DNA of 64,000 nt, from assembly GCF_026914265.1 (NCBI RefSeq), contig NC_069130.1:2564001-2628000 (forward strand), written 5' to 3'. Under the pieces are notes generated by a model. It worked only from the letters and a program-made list of their open reading frames with translations. It did no database searches and was not told the origin of the DNA. The DNA comes from Mya arenaria (Eukaryota; Mollusca; Bivalvia; Myida; Myidae). The translations under genes were made by a program, and so were the position numbers. This document shows, piece by piece, positions 32,673-46,288 of the stretch (its first letter is position 1; each line of letters opens with the position of its first letter).

Positions 32673-34540
32673 AAACACAGTGAGGAAATATGTTTTTATG
32701 AAATAATATTGAAACCTCAAAAGCGATTAACGCATGATCAAATTGAAGGCTTTGATGAATTTTAAAGCTTCTTTTTATTTGCGCTTTTTTGGAATGGTAA
32801 TCTTCTCATGTGAGTTTGAAAAAAATACGCTACATCACTTATGCATTAAGATTGAATAGTAAATATTTCTATAAATAATATTAACTGAATGTTATCCAGG
32901 TGTTACGCTCCAATGATTTTAAAGATTTATACCTTCAAACCTGTAATGATTTGAGGAAAACCTGGCTGGCAGAAAGTTTTTTTCATTTCGTTCACATGGA
33001 CTGCGTTTTTTTTTGCCAGATTTTAAAATCTATATGTCAAATGAATGTCTAGCAGAGTTCTGGGTATGCGTATAGCATGTTGCAGATTATGTCAATGTTA
33101 GAGAAACACCAACTATTCAGCTTTTGTTTAAAATCATGAAGCACCTTGACTTGTTAAGCATAATAATTTGTCTGATTAACGTAAATAGTGCATACATGTA
33201 GCATGAATTAGTAATGGCTAAAAGTGTTACTAACACTAATACAAAATGCATAAAATATCAAGTTTTGGTCATGAATATGAAAAACCGCGATCGGATTTTT
33301 TTGTCAGCAGTCTTATATCACTGGTTTCCATGCATTTTCGCAAATAATGGCTTGTTCAAAGACAAAAAAAAAAAGTTGTTTAACAAAGTTAGTATTCTTG
33401 CCTTTTTGCGATCAGACAGAATGTTAATAAGAAATCTATTAGAGGCCTTAAAATACAGCAAATTAATTTATTCCTTTCTAATTCATGAATATTAACAAAT
33501 TCACGGAACAAAGCCATGAGAGTGTGGCTATTAGGATAATGCAAGTTGTAACTGGAAGCCAAACTTGAGAACGCTCCTATTATACCCTATCAGTCTTGCG
33601 TGCCATTACATGCCCTCCTGACTGACAACGCTCATTATCCAGTTGTGCTCTACGTCTTCTGTGGGCTTGTATCAGTTTTCAGCGGTTTATTGTGATTCTG
33701 TAATATAATTAATCAAACCAAAGTTTGCGCTAACTTGTCAGATAATTATTGATATGTTTGTGGTTATTGTAAAACCTGCACGTTTTTTATCACAAGTTTG
33801 TTTGCTTGTTTAATAACCAGGGTGAAAAACCTTCTTTATGCAGTATTTATAAATCCGTTTTCACATAAAAGTGGCTTTCAAACATGTTTATTATACAACT
33901 TTTTAATGTGAACTAGATATTTATGTTGCGGTTTGTATGCTAGACCGCCAGCGTAACAAATAATTTAACTTAATTATCATATCTTCTAAAGGCATTCAAC
34001 CACATTTAAGAAAATATCCAAAGTAAAGATATTTGTGTGACAGAAATCATGTGATATTAACAAAATATGAAAGACAAAATTTGCCCTATTCCAGCCCGGA
34101 TGATATAACATTAAAAGAAATGGGAGTTTTCAATGACTGGATAAATCAAAATGCTCTATTTTTGTGGAGCTCGTTTGTGGTGAGTGAGACAAAGTTGTCA
34201 TAATGGCGTTTTCATGTACGCATACATGCCATACTTTTGAAAGGCTCCCCTGGAGATTTTGTTCAGAATTTCAGGGGATTTGAGTCATATTCCAGGGCAT
34301 TTTCATCATAATTGCTGTTTAGCTCATTGGTGCAGGTTACTATTACATTTCCTCCCTTTTTTTACAACATCCAGAAGTATTTTATTTACTCTTCTTAAAG
34401 TCATTTATAGTTTAATGACAAACTATCATATTGCATAACAAAATCACTCACTTAAGAAATATGTTTCAGAGACAATTTATTTGGCTTACCTTCCTTTTAA
34501 CTGAATAGAATGCATGTGCATGCGTCCGTTTCGTATGTGC
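32673..34540. other. Spacer between units 2 and 3
   Basis: Positions 32673-33450 match 63225-64000. Positions 33205-33480 contain a diverged internal fragment of the TTAAAGCTGCACTC MITE (CCATGCATTTTCGCAAATAA). From 33500 to 34540 I see no gene or recognised repeat. Confidence 0.5.
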
Positions 34541-34945
34541 AACATTTAAGGTTGAAATGTATCTTGACCATGCTTTATAGGCTTTTCAAATAACTTGAAA
34601 TATCCATGAATTTTCACCGAGATGAGACGGCGTGTCACTACAATACCCAGGTCTGTACCTGGTACCAGGGCAAGGTTACAGGTCCGAAGGTTGAAAAAAT
34701 CCTTATCCGTGATTGTATCTTGACCATACATTATAGGATTTCAAACAAAAATTGCCTTGAGGGTTCACCATGATGAGGCAGCATGTCACGCACAAGACCC
34801 AGGTCTGTACCTCAAACTCAAGGTTACAGGTCATATCATGACCATACATAATAGGATTTAAAAAAAAACTTGCCATGAATGTTCATTATGATGAGGCGAC
34901 ATGTTGCGCACTATACCCAGGTATATACCTCAAAGATCACTTATA
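34541..34945. repeat. GGTCA-rich tandem repeat at start of unit 3
   Basis: About three units of the 120-130 bp repeat seen at 1-262, with GACCATACATTATAGGATTT and ACCCAGGTCTGTACCT. Confidence 0.65.
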
Positions 34946-35380
34946 GATTAAATGTCAAAAAGTACTGTTGATAGGACTGGTATGGACTGAGCTTTATCCG
35001 GGCTATATCTTCACCATGATAGATATATTTGTTACAAAACCATACGGTTAATGTAGTTTCTGTATTTCCCTTCCATCAACAAGAACAGGGCATTCCATAT
35101 AGAGTTAAATTTTTATAAAGTTTATTTTTATTTTTGTTGAGTTATTGTGCAATTTTCTTTTATCTTGAACAATGTTTATGTTATGAAATTTGCAGTACAA
35201 GACGTTTATCACTAAATTATGTTTAAGTAGGTTTATAGATGCATTCGAGCTTGGCTGCCTTTTAGCGATCAGTGAAGCAATATAATTTTATAATTCAAGG
35301 CTTAGTGTGTTTTCTACAAGGTTCTTGATTTACATGAATATTTTCAAGTGTGAATAAGGGAAGTGAATTTTCAGCCGACT

Positions 35381-35841
35381 TTAAAGGGGCTTGACACCAG
35401 ATGGTCCCAAAATGGGCAAATACGTTATTTCCACAAGACAAGCCTACAATTGTCAATACAAGCTAAAAGCAGTGGATAATACATCATTTTACATAATAAA
35501 AAGATGATTTTGTATAACTCAGCTGAGTTAACCCATCTAAAATTAGTGCATAATGGTTTCCCAGTTTAGAGTGTGTATATTTAGCACATGAAAATCATGT
35601 GATTAGTACTGATACATGTACAGACATTATTTTTAAATTAACTTGGTTTTACGTGTTAGACAAACGCAGTAAATATCTAATTGGAAAAATACGCAAAAAG
35701 TGTAAAAGATGCATGTTACATAAGCGATGTGATACATCAGGAAGTAAGATTCAACGCGTTGTACACTACAATATTTATTTTTTTGTAAATTTTTGACACT
35801 TTTCTTTTTTCCATGTATCATCTGGTGTCTAGTCCCTTTAA
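35381..35841. mobile_element. MITE with TTAAAGGGGCTTGACACCAG ends (unit 3 ortholog)
   Basis: Same position relative to the first AFAP1-like exon as the element at 971-1447, with inverted ends TTAAAGGGGCTTGACACCAG and CATCTGGTGTCTAGTCCC. Confidence 0.72.
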
Positions 35842-36156
35842 AACATCTAACATTAATTTTTAGTGTACAAAATATTGAAGTTCTGCTTTTATGACCTTCC
35901 ATTTTATCCGAGGTCAAGGGCAGCAAGTCACCGGATGATGATGATGATGTATACTAAGTTCCGCAACTTCGGTGATACGAAGCGACTCTGGCTATGAGAA
36001 GGCGAAAGATATGTCTCCCCTGAGTAAATCCATAAGCTCAGGCGAACAAGCTCAAGTGTAGCAAATTGTTTAACACCATGTCATAGCACATAAACTAGTT
36101 ACTTAAATTAGGATTATGCTATTTTGTTATAAAACTTTACACAAAAAGAGTCTTAA

Positions 36157-37382
36157 GGTATTAGCCGCGTAATACACACTTTTTTAAAAGCTTTAACCGA
36201 CAACATAGTTATAATCACGGTACACTATGGGACTTTTATCCAAATTTTGAAGATTTTTTACCATGAATTAAAAAAGTTATTTATGTTTCATTACACCCAC
36301 CCCCAAACTCCAAGGGCTACAAAGAGCGACAAGTAAATATTTTGTCTATATTTGAATTTTTTTCGCATTATCAGAGATTATGAAATAAACACAACAGTTT
36401 CTGGTAAAATAAACTTCAGTTAACAGAAAACTAAAGTTCAAACGAACACATTATTGACACACATGGAAAAAAATCATTTTGATTGATCTTATGATTCCTC
36501 GGAAAAGAGCAGTTTTTCGATGTTTGAAAATATATAGCAGTTTTATAAAATTCATAAAAAATAGTTAACTATAAGGCAAGCTGCTGAAATCATTTTAGAT
36601 ATTATCTATGATGTCTATTGAACAATTTAAAAGACAATTTATGATAGTTTACCGTCCAGTTTTGAAGAAAATATGCATAATGTCATGTGACCGTACATTT
36701 TTATAGCTAATAAAATGCTTAAAAATCAACCTTTTTCTTGTAAAAATTTATAAAGCTTAATTGGACTTATTCATAAAATGTACTCTTTCAAATAAATGAA
36801 TTTTACTTATGATACTAACTCAGAATACAGAATTTGAAACAAATGAGTGTACTTTTAAACTAAAATATGTGAAGAAACAAGAACAATAAGTGGGCTCGCC
36901 CCTCAAAAAATATCAGAGTGAAAGTTCTCAACTAATGTGGTTTTTTTTTAAATATTATAACATGTAAACAATCTCTGTGGGTAATTTGATGTATATCTGT
37001 TTTATTTTGTCATTGGTATTCTAACAATTATTTTTTTTTCACAATAATTCTTCACTCTTCAACATTTGAAGTTTGGTCTGTTCCCATGCTTTGTACTTGT
37101 AGTGTGAGCACACAGATGATAACTACTCAATGCGGAGTCAATGCTGATTTGGTTTTCATGCACCTTCAGGTACTTTACCCATCAAGAATGTTTAGTGCTG
37201 TAAAGGAAAAAAGTTGTACTTTAAAGCCTTTTTAACTAATTAGTATAGATAATTATACTGCCATACATATACAAAATAAAATACAAACAGTTTAATATTT
37301 CTCGACATTATTTTGAAAAAACAACAACAAGCTGATACATACATGTATATATATAAAGAAAATTTATCAGTAAAATTCATCG

Positions 37383-37418
<36 letters not shown>

Positions 37419-38727
37419 CCACCACCACCACCACCACCACCACCACCACCACTTGACCACCATCACCACCACCACCACCACTTGATTATTGAATACAGTA
37501 GGTTTATAAAAACAAAAACCAAGTCAAATATGTTTAATATGAAAAACTCACATCATCTCGATCAGATGCGACTGCCTTGTGGATGGACATGGCTGTCAAA
37601 TCCGCTCTCAAGGATCCAACATAGTATTTAATGCAGGCTGGAATTCTTCATAACCCAGTGTTGTTGACTAAGTAATATTCAGTCATTTTCCTGCCTGGAA
37701 GAAATTAGACTTCTGATTATCAACCAGCAGAAACTACCACCGTAAAATACAAATGCACAAGTATTATACATTCTGCACTAATATCTGTTTTAGCCAAGAG
37801 TAAGGGTTGGTAGGCACAAATGTGTAGTTGTTGTGCATATGGTTGATAATGATTCACAACAGTATGGGGTTTTAACGAGACCTACACCAAACCAATGAAT
37901 GTCAATAGTGTCCTAGCAGATGCGGCTTCAAGCCCCAAACCACATACAACTTTTTTTCACAGGTTAATTTTGAAAATATGCATTTTGTAAACAAATAACG
38001 GGTATGTACATGTATTGTGGTATGTTAGAAATAGGTCACGTACCAAAACACATCATTTTTAAACAAAATTTTAAGTCTAATATTTTTTCTAAAATAAAAC
38101 AATCAATTTAAAGATTACATACTCATATCATATCTTAAACATAAGTTATGTACAAAAGTACATATAAAAATATGTAACATGTACATACATAAGTACATGT
38201 AAAATATGAACATGCTGTCTAAACATTTAGCTAATAAAAATGATTTAAGAATTCCAAAGATAAATTAAAAAACAAACGTTTTTGAACACATCAACGTACA
38301 AAACTGCTCAAGGATACTTACATTCTGAGCCCTTTGATACGAATATCCCAGTTCCATGCCGATTGTTGACAGTTCGTTTTTTCGAGAGAAAATCTTCTCT
38401 TACGCGTATATTTCACTTATAATCCATGTTTTACTGTCATGACTCAAATTGTTAGATGTATCGTAATCAACTGTCAGGGTGTACTTTTAGTGTTTATTTA
38501 TTTTAAACGTATATTCATGAGAAAAACATCACAATGTTTCCCAATCCTACGATGTAGAAATTCCATTATTGACCTATGAATAGCCGGGAAATACCTTCTG
38601 TTTCTAAAAATAGCAACATCCGGTACAGGCCGAATACGCCCGATGTTCGTCGCGATCTGTTACGGCGAGTGGCGATATATGTCGATGTTACCCGATGTTT
38701 CCCGAGTTGTATTACATGGCTAATACC
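36157..38727 (+). mobile_element. 2.57-kb TTAA-flanked element (left copy)
   Basis: Ends GGTATTAGCCGCGTAATACA and TGTATTACATGGCTAATACC form inverted termini of about 20 bp. It is flanked on both sides by TTAA (36153-36156, 38728-38731). TTAA targets are used by piggyBac and Kolobok superfamilies; I cannot decide between them. There is no transposase. The interior has a (CAT)n(CAC)n run at 37381-37482 and ACATGTACAT-rich sequence. Nearly identical in reverse complement to 39718-42274. Absent from unit 1. Confidence 0.85.
37381..37482. repeat. (CAT)n(CAC)n trinucleotide run
   Basis: Part of the left TTAA element. The mirrored run is at 40945-41059 in the right copy. It explains the poly-Val/Met frame on the minus strand. 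Confidence 0.95.
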
Positions 38728-38731
38728 TTAA

Positions 38732-39380
38732 AGTTGGTGTTTGTATTCAAATTCAGAAATATGTATAACTCTTGTCTGCTTTTCATTTTGTGCCGCCTTT
38801 TCAGGTGACTACTATGTTTTACGTTTAAGCATTTGGCTACACAGCGTTGTCGGCATCAAAACCAGCAGCAAAACCTTGTGCAGACTATAACTTCTATATC
38901 AATTACCTAACTACGATGGAGACTTGGTTACAGTGTTTGTCGGCATAATATCTCGACCAAATTTGATTGCGAAATAAATCTCAATTAGTCCTTTTATTAC
39001 AAATGTTGCTCTTTGAACATTCAAATTTGTATTATAATTTATCTGACTATGATGGGCCATACAAACAAGTTACACTTTCAATTTCGCAAAACTCTAGTTA
39101 AGGTCCGGGCTTTCTTCAAAACCCCTCATCATGGTTGTAATTACTGCCAGGATACACACTCAAATGATATAATTTATTCAGCTACCAGCCAAAATGCATC
39201 TCAAATTAAACAAAAACGTAGCTACTGGAATTGATTTAAGTTACAAATACCATAAAGTAACATAATTATGTAATGTATATCTATATAAATCTAAAACTAC
39301 TATATTTCTGCACGGAATAGATTGTATTGAAAAGAATACAGAATAAAGAGTTAATATATTAAAGGATGTATTTATTGCAG
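38732..39380. other. AFAP1-like intron between the inverted elements
   Basis: Homologous to 1750-2325 of unit 1. Together with the following exon (39381-39539) it forms the 986-base spacer of the large inverted repeat. Confidence 0.6.
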
Positions 39381-39717
39381 GCATCCCAAAGCCACACCCT
39401 CTTCCTCCTCGTATAGACAGGGCCTCATCGGACGCAACAATCGGTAGATTCTTAGATGAACATATCATCGCAACCCCAGATGCGAAGTATTGTGTGCACA
39501 GTGAAAGCCTGGATAGAAAGAGTACACACTCTGCTGAGGGTATGTTTGTGGATTTGAAGATTATTTAGCTTAATATAAGTATGCATAACGTTAAAAGTCA
39601 GTCACCTTTAGTAGGTCATCCAAGGTGAGAATGAAAGAGTATTTAGCTTAACTGAGATTCATAAGTAATGTCCTAAATGAAAATGATGTTATAACTCTGG
39701 CTTCTTTTCTGGATTAA

Positions 39718-41008
39718 GGTATTAGCCATATAATACAACTCGGGAAACATCGGGTAACATCGACATATATCGCCACTCGTCGTAACAGATCGCGACGAAC
39801 ATCGGACGTATTCGGCCTGTACCGGATGTTGCTATTTTTAGAAACAGAAGGTATTTCCCGGCTATTCTTAGGTCAATAATGGAATTTCTACATCGTAGGA
39901 TTTGGAAACATTGTGATGTTTTTCTCATGAATATACGTTTAAAATAAAGAAACACTAAAAGTACACGTTGACAGTTGATTACGATACATCTAACAATTTG
40001 AGTCATTACAGTTAAACATGGATTATAAGTGAAATATACGCGTAAGAGAAGATTTTCTCTCGAAAAAACGAACTGTCAACAATCGGCATGGAAGTGGGAT
40101 ATTCGTATCAAAGGGCTCTGAATGTAAGTATCCTTGAGCAGTTTTGTACGTTTGTGTTCAAAAACGTTTGTTTTTTAATTTATCTTTGGAATTCTTAAAT
40201 CATTTTTATTAGCTAAATGTTTAGACAGCATGTTCATATTTTACATGTACATGTACTTATGTACATGTTACATATTTTTATATGTACTTATGCACATAAC
40301 TTATGTTTAAGATATAATATGAGTATGTAATCTTTTAATTGATTGTTTTATCTTAGAAAAATATTACATATATATAAATATTAGACTTAAAATTTTGTTT
40401 TAAAATGATGTGTTTTGGTACGTGACCTATTTCTAACATACCACAATACATGTACATACCCGTTATTTGTTTACAAAAAAAGTTGTATGTGGTTTGGGGC
40501 TTGAAGCCGCATCTGCTAGGACACTATTGGCATCCATTGGCTTGGTGTAGGTCTCGTTAAAACCCCATACTGATGTGAATCATTATCAACCATATGCACA
40601 ACAACTACACATTTGTGCCTACCAACCCTTACTCTTAGCTAAATTTTAGTGCAGAATGTATAATACTTGTGCATTTGTATATTACGGCGGTAGTTTCAGG
40701 TGGTTGATAATCAGAAGTCTAATTTCTTCCAGCCAGGAAAATGTCTGAATATTACTTAGTCAACAACACTGGGTTATGAAGAATTCCAGCCTGCATTAAA
40801 TACTATGTTGGATCGTTGAGAGCGGATTTGACAGCCACGTCCATCCACAAGGCAGTCGCATCTGATCGAGATGATGTGAGTATTTCATATAAAACATATT
40901 TGACTTGGTTTTTGTTTTTATAAACCTACTGTATTCAATAATCAAGTGGTGGTGGTGGTGGTGGTGATGGTGGTCAAGTGGTGGTGGTGGTGGTGGTGGT
41001 GGTGGTGG

Positions 41009-41060
<52 letters not shown>

Positions 41061-42274
41061 TTTTATTGATAAATTTAATAATTTTCTTTATATATATACA
41101 TGTATGTATCAGCTTGTTGTTGTTTTTTCAAAATAATGTCGAGAAATATTAAACTGTTTATATTTTATTTTGTATATGTATGGCAGTATAATTATCTATA
41201 CTAATTAGTTAGAAAGGCTTTAAAGTACAACTTTTTTCCTTTACAGCACTAAACATTCTTGATGGGTAAAGTACCTGAAGGTGCATGAAAACCAAATCAG
41301 CATTGACTCAGCATTGAGTTATCATCTGTGCTCACACTACAAGTACAAAGCATGGGAACAGACCAAACTTCAAATGTTGAAGAGTGAAGAATTATTGTGA
41401 AAAATCTAATTGTTAGAATACCAATGACAAAATAAAACAGATATACATCAAATTACACACAGAGATTGTTTACATGTTATAATATTAAAAAAAAAACATT
41501 AGTTGAGAACTTTCACTGATATTTTTGGAGGGGCAAGCCCACTTAGTGTTCTTGTTTCTTCACATATTTTAATTTAAAAGTACACTCATTTGTTTTAAAC
41601 TCTGTATTCTGAGTTAGTATCATAAGTAAAATTCATTTATTTGAAAGAGTACATTTTATGAATAAGTCCAATTAAGCGTTATAATTTTTTACAAGAAAAA
41701 GGTTGATTTTTAAGCAATTTATTAGCTATAAAAATGTATGGTAACATGACATTATGTATATTTTCTTCAAAACTGGACGGTAAACTATCATAAATTGTCT
41801 TTTAAATTGTTCAATAGACATCATAGATAATATCTAAAATGATTTCAGCAGATTGCCTTATAGTTAACTATTTTTTATGAATTTTATAAAACTGCTATAT
41901 ATTTTCAAACATCGAAAAACTGCTCTTTTCCGAAGAATCATAAGATCAATCAAAATGATATTTTCCATGTGTATCAATAATGTGTTCGTTTTAACTTTAG
42001 TTTTCTGTTAACTGATGTTTATTTTACCAGAAACTGTTGTGTTTATTTCATAATCTCTGATAATGCGAAAAAAATTCAAATATAAACAAAATATTTACTT
42101 GTCGCTCTTTGCAGCCCTTGGAGTTTGGGGGTGGGTGTAATGAAACATAAATAACTTTTTTAATTCACGGTAATAAATATTCAAAATTTGGTTTAAAGTC
42201 CCATAGTGTACCGTGATTATAACTATGTTGTCGGTTAAAGCTTTTAAAAAAGTGTGTATTACGCGGCTAATACC
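39718..42274 (-). mobile_element. 2.57-kb TTAA-flanked element (right, inverted copy)
   Basis: Same family as 36157-38727 but in opposite orientation, flanked by TTAA at 39714-39717 and 42275-42278. A few percent divergence by eye (small indels and substitutions), so the two are sister copies rather than a perfect palindrome. Confidence 0.85.
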
Positions 42275-43062
42275 TTAAAAGAATATTTCACATTTAATTC
42301 CTGGCATTGGGGGCAATAACTGTGCAACTTTACACACAGAGTGGATCAAATTAAAGCATATATATAAGTCATAAAAGTAAATATGGCTGCCGTAGTAAAG
42401 CTTGTTGTGAAATGAGTTGTTAAAGAAATTCTGTGTTAAAGAGGAGTATGATGCGATGTCAGTGGGATCCCCTGATAACCCCTCGGGCTCATTTATCCAG
42501 CCCCGGACACCAGACCATATCAGACTGCCCAGGTCAATTTTATTTAAATAATTATATCAATTAATTTTGGGTGATTCTGGTTAGACTTAAAACAATATAA
42601 TTATCCTTGGCCCTGTACAATTGTATAATGATATTTTAAGACCCTAATCCATAAGCCCGCCCTTCCTCACAGTTGTGCATGCTCAAAACTTCAGTCATGG
42701 GTCATTATTAAGGTTTTATAATATATAAGGTCCAAATCTTGGAAATATTGTGAGTGCCCACTCGCCATGCCCTATGATTACCCTCAAGTTCTTACGGGTT
42801 GACCTGTTAACTGCGTATAAGTCCCATTGACCCCGGCATTAGGTAATAATTGCTCCATATTTCTTCAGACTCACAAGGAGAAAAGCCCGAGCCCAAAGAA
42901 AGCTAGGAAAGTCTCTAACATAACTTTGGGAAGTCAGCCTGCCATAACAGGCATTGGACGATGTGGTGATCTCCGGTGAGCTTTACTACCGAAGCAAGCT
43001 ATCCTGGACCAAGAAACTAGCAGCCTTGACCAGGCAGGCTAGTCTGCTATAAGGTAATCTAG

Positions 43063-43364
43063 TGTTTGAGTGTGTGTGTGTGCACGTAAGTTTTTTATAC
43101 TCGCACTCAGGCCTTGCCCATTCGGTGAGTGCGCCGATAAGATTTTTTAGTCATTCTTGGTTTTTGTACCATAGTGCACAGATATAATGTAAACATAGTT
43201 AGAGCTACCCTGGTTCTTTATCGTGCACCAGTGTATAACACTGTCACACAGAACCCCCATTTAACGTCCCCCTGGAAGACGATAAGTATTTTAGTGGTGA
43301 GGCTGGGAATCAAACCTGTGATCCCTGTTGACAGTCAAGTGTGTTATCACTAGACCATGGATCT
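43063..43364 (-). mobile_element. tRNA-derived SINE (unit 3 ortholog of 3345)
   Basis: Same position after the PH1 start exon. Degenerate B-box region GGTTTGATTCCCAGCCTCAC on the minus strand, GT tail at about 43063-43084. Confidence 0.7.
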
Positions 43365-44054
43365 GTCCTAGTTTTGGATAATCTTCTTTATAGTTGTACA
43401 TAAGCAGCCATGTAGATGTAATAACTGATTTAATGATTAGCAAACTAAGTGTTATTTTCTAATCACAACGTTAAAAAAGTCATAGCGAGGCATCATTATG
43501 TAGTACCCGATTTTGTCATGGGTATTATCGATATCAGATAGGATTATGTCTGCTGTTGGCTTATTGAACAAGTAAGAGTTAGAAAAGAATTTATTTAATC
43601 CAAATATGTGTGCATTTGTTGGTCTATGTGTAACTGTTATGACGAACAATCACAATAGATCAATAATCCAGCAGTATACTTTTTTATAAAAAGAAATTTA
43701 ATGTTCTAAAAGCTATGATAAAATTTAATACCTAGACCTAAGAATGATGTCCAAGTCCAAATCTTTACTGATTCTGCTATTTTTAACATTCATTGAATTG
43801 AATCCTTACAAAATAATGAACACACTATATGAGCACTATTTAACAGTTTCACAAAATGTTATAATATTATCCTAAAAATAATTTAATTAATTCCAAGATT
43901 TAAAAAAAGCAACACATTCTTACACTGGTGAAAGTTTAATACAAACTTGAACTTTATCCAAAGACCAATGAACAGAGAAGTTTGTATCTATATACCTTAT
44001 AAGAATGTTACAGAATATATACTACAAAATCATCGAGAACCTTTTTCTAAATAA
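43365..44054. other. AFAP1-like pseudogene intron, nothing recognised
   Basis: Matches 3655-4775 of unit 1 except that the double-hairpin element is missing. Confidence 0.5.
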
Positions 44055-44420
44055 AACATGGCTTACCAGTGCCCCCCCCCACCCCTGGTGATATACTACT
44101 ACAGTTTTGGTATATGTCTAACCTGTGCTCCCCCTGGTTTTATACTTCTAACGTCATGAGATATGGCTGACCAGTGTTCCCCTTGGTGATATGCTACTAA
44201 GGTCATGGGATATGGCTGACCATTGCTCCCCCTGGTAATATACTACTAAAGTTTTGAGATATGGCAGACCAGTGTTCCCCCTGGTAATATACTAATAAGG
44301 TATTGGGATAGGGCTGACCAGTCCTCCCCCTGGTGATATACTACTAAGGTCATGGGATATGGCTAACCAGTGCTCCCCCTTCGTGATATCCTATTTTCGA
44401 AACGTATATGACTGACCAGT
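44055..44420. repeat. 48-bp minisatellite (unit 3)
   Basis: About seven units of TATGGCTGACCAGTGCTCCC. The preceding CATGGCTTACCAGTGCCCCC matches unit 2 (25960) more closely than unit 1. Confidence 0.88.
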
Positions 44421-44605
44421 GCTCTTAACAGACAAAATTAAATCATGTAATTGTTCCAAATAAATATACACTGACCAAGGGAAATAACTGACTTATTTTT
44501 CACAAAGACATTTTATATTTATCTCTAATGCAGTGATCTTTCTTGATGTTACACTCAATGATCACTTCCTACAAATATAACTTTGGGGTGAATTTCAGCC
44601 ATTTA

Positions 44606-45976
44606 TATGCTCGACTATTCAAAGAATAAGGAGAGCTATACTACTCATTCTAGCGTCGGCGTCGGCGTCAGCGTCGGCGTTGGCGTCACACCTTGGTTAA
44701 GGTTTTGCATGTAAGCACCTTTAAGTCATTATATCAGTAAATACATCATTTATTGCATTGAAACTTTGGATATGTATTCATATTTATCTAACCTACTACA
44801 TTAATGAAGTTTTATAACAATTATTTGATTATAATTCAAAAAATGGGCCTTTAATATTTGACTTAGAAATTCTGGTTAAGGTTTTGCATGTAAGCACACA
44901 TAGGTTAATATCTCAACAACTTTTTCATTTTGTGCATTGAGACTTAATACAATGGTACTCAACCATCCAAACTACTTAATTAACCAATTTAGATAACTCT
45001 AGTTTGCATTACATGCAAATAATTGCCCTTTATTATTCGACTTAGAAATTCTGGTTAAGGTTTTGTATGTAACCACATTTGAGTCAATATCTCAGCAAAA
45101 AAAATCACGTATTGCATTGAAACTTTAGATATATATTCCCAACTATCTAACCTACTAAATTAATGAAGTTATATAACACATTTTTGAATACATTGCAAAT
45201 CATGGGTCTTTATTATTTGCCTTAGAAATTCTGGTTAAAGTTTTGCATGTATGCACACATAGGAAAATATCTCAGCAACTACTTGGTGTATTGCATTGAT
45301 ACTTTATATAATGGTACTTATCCATCCAATCTACTTAAATAACCAAGTAAGACAACTCTAATTTGCATTAAAGTGAAATAATGGCCCTTTTTATTCGACA
45401 TAGAAATTCTGTTAAAGTTGTGCATGTGACCACTTTTAAGTCAATACCTCAGCGAATACATCATGTATTACTTTGCAAATTTATACACAGGCTCCAAACC
45501 ATTCAATCTTCTTAATAAATTAAGTAAAATAACTCCATCTTGCATATTATATAATATTTACCCCTTTATGAAGCGACTAAGAAATTCTGGTTAAGGTTTT
45601 GCATGTTAGCACACATAGGTTTATAATTCAGCAACTACTTGATGTATTGCGTTGAGACTTTTTACAATGGTACTCAACCACTCAACCCCCTTGAATAACC
45701 AAGTTAGATAACTAAATTTTGCAAATAATGCCCCTTTATTATTGGAGTTAAAATATTATTTTATACAACCTATACTCCTTCAATGTATTTGCATGCTATT
45801 TCTATCAAGTCTGTTTTTCATTAAAGGCTGAATGTTTTTGAATTTTACACAAATCTTTGCAGGCATCATTCAAATCTAATTTTACAGTGATCCAAGCATG
45901 TTTCGCCAAATATATCAATCCTTACACTGAAAAGCGGCGGAATAGTCGAGCGCGCTGTCTCTGTGACAGCTCTTGT
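44606..45976. mobile_element. Tandem-core element with GCTCGACTATTC ends
   Basis: Inverted ends GCTCGACTATTC and GAATAGTCGAGC. A (GGCGTC)n run near the left end is followed by about six diverged units of roughly 180 bp with GAAATTCTGGTTAAGGTTTT and a GACAGCTCTTGTTC right tail. Absent from unit 1 at this point. No coding frame. Confidence 0.72.
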
Positions 45977-46288
45977 TCTATTTGATTATTATACCATTGG
46001 AACTATAATTGGGATAGTTAAGGAAACAAATATCTTTAAAATCTATTGAATAAAACTAAAGCATTTGAAATTAAAGATGATACAGAAAAAATAATTGAAC
46101 TTGACTTAATGAAATCCTCCTAACCATCAAAGAAAAGATTGTCTTCATAATTAGTCCATATATAGATTATATGAGACCGTATGCTGCGATGGTTACCTTT
46201 AACCAGGGAGTGTGTACTCAGAGCTTATGAAATTGAACAGATCAGAAGTTTAACACAATTTCTTAATAATATCCTTGTTAAAGACCCT

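Larger units (their letters stand above)
24353..34540. repeat. Segmental duplication unit 2 remnant (AFAP1-like deleted, SLC5 intact)
   Basis: Positions 24353-27303 match the AFAP1-like intron at 3885-5255, including the CTGACCAGTGCTCCCCCTGG minisatellite. At about 27303-27308 the sequence jumps to the AFAP1 downstream region (equivalent to 17531 in unit 1 and 54095 in unit 3) and runs on through a complete SLC5 gene. The simplest reading is a tandem copy that lost its AFAP1 exons by internal deletion. From 31822 to about 33450 it matches unit 3 after 61819 closely. Where unit 2 ends and unit 3 begins (about 34540-34720) is approximate. Confidence 0.75.

Noticed and set aside
37240-37452. Poly-Val/poly-Met minus-strand frame
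   Set aside because: Translation of a (CAT)n(CAC)n run within a transposon.
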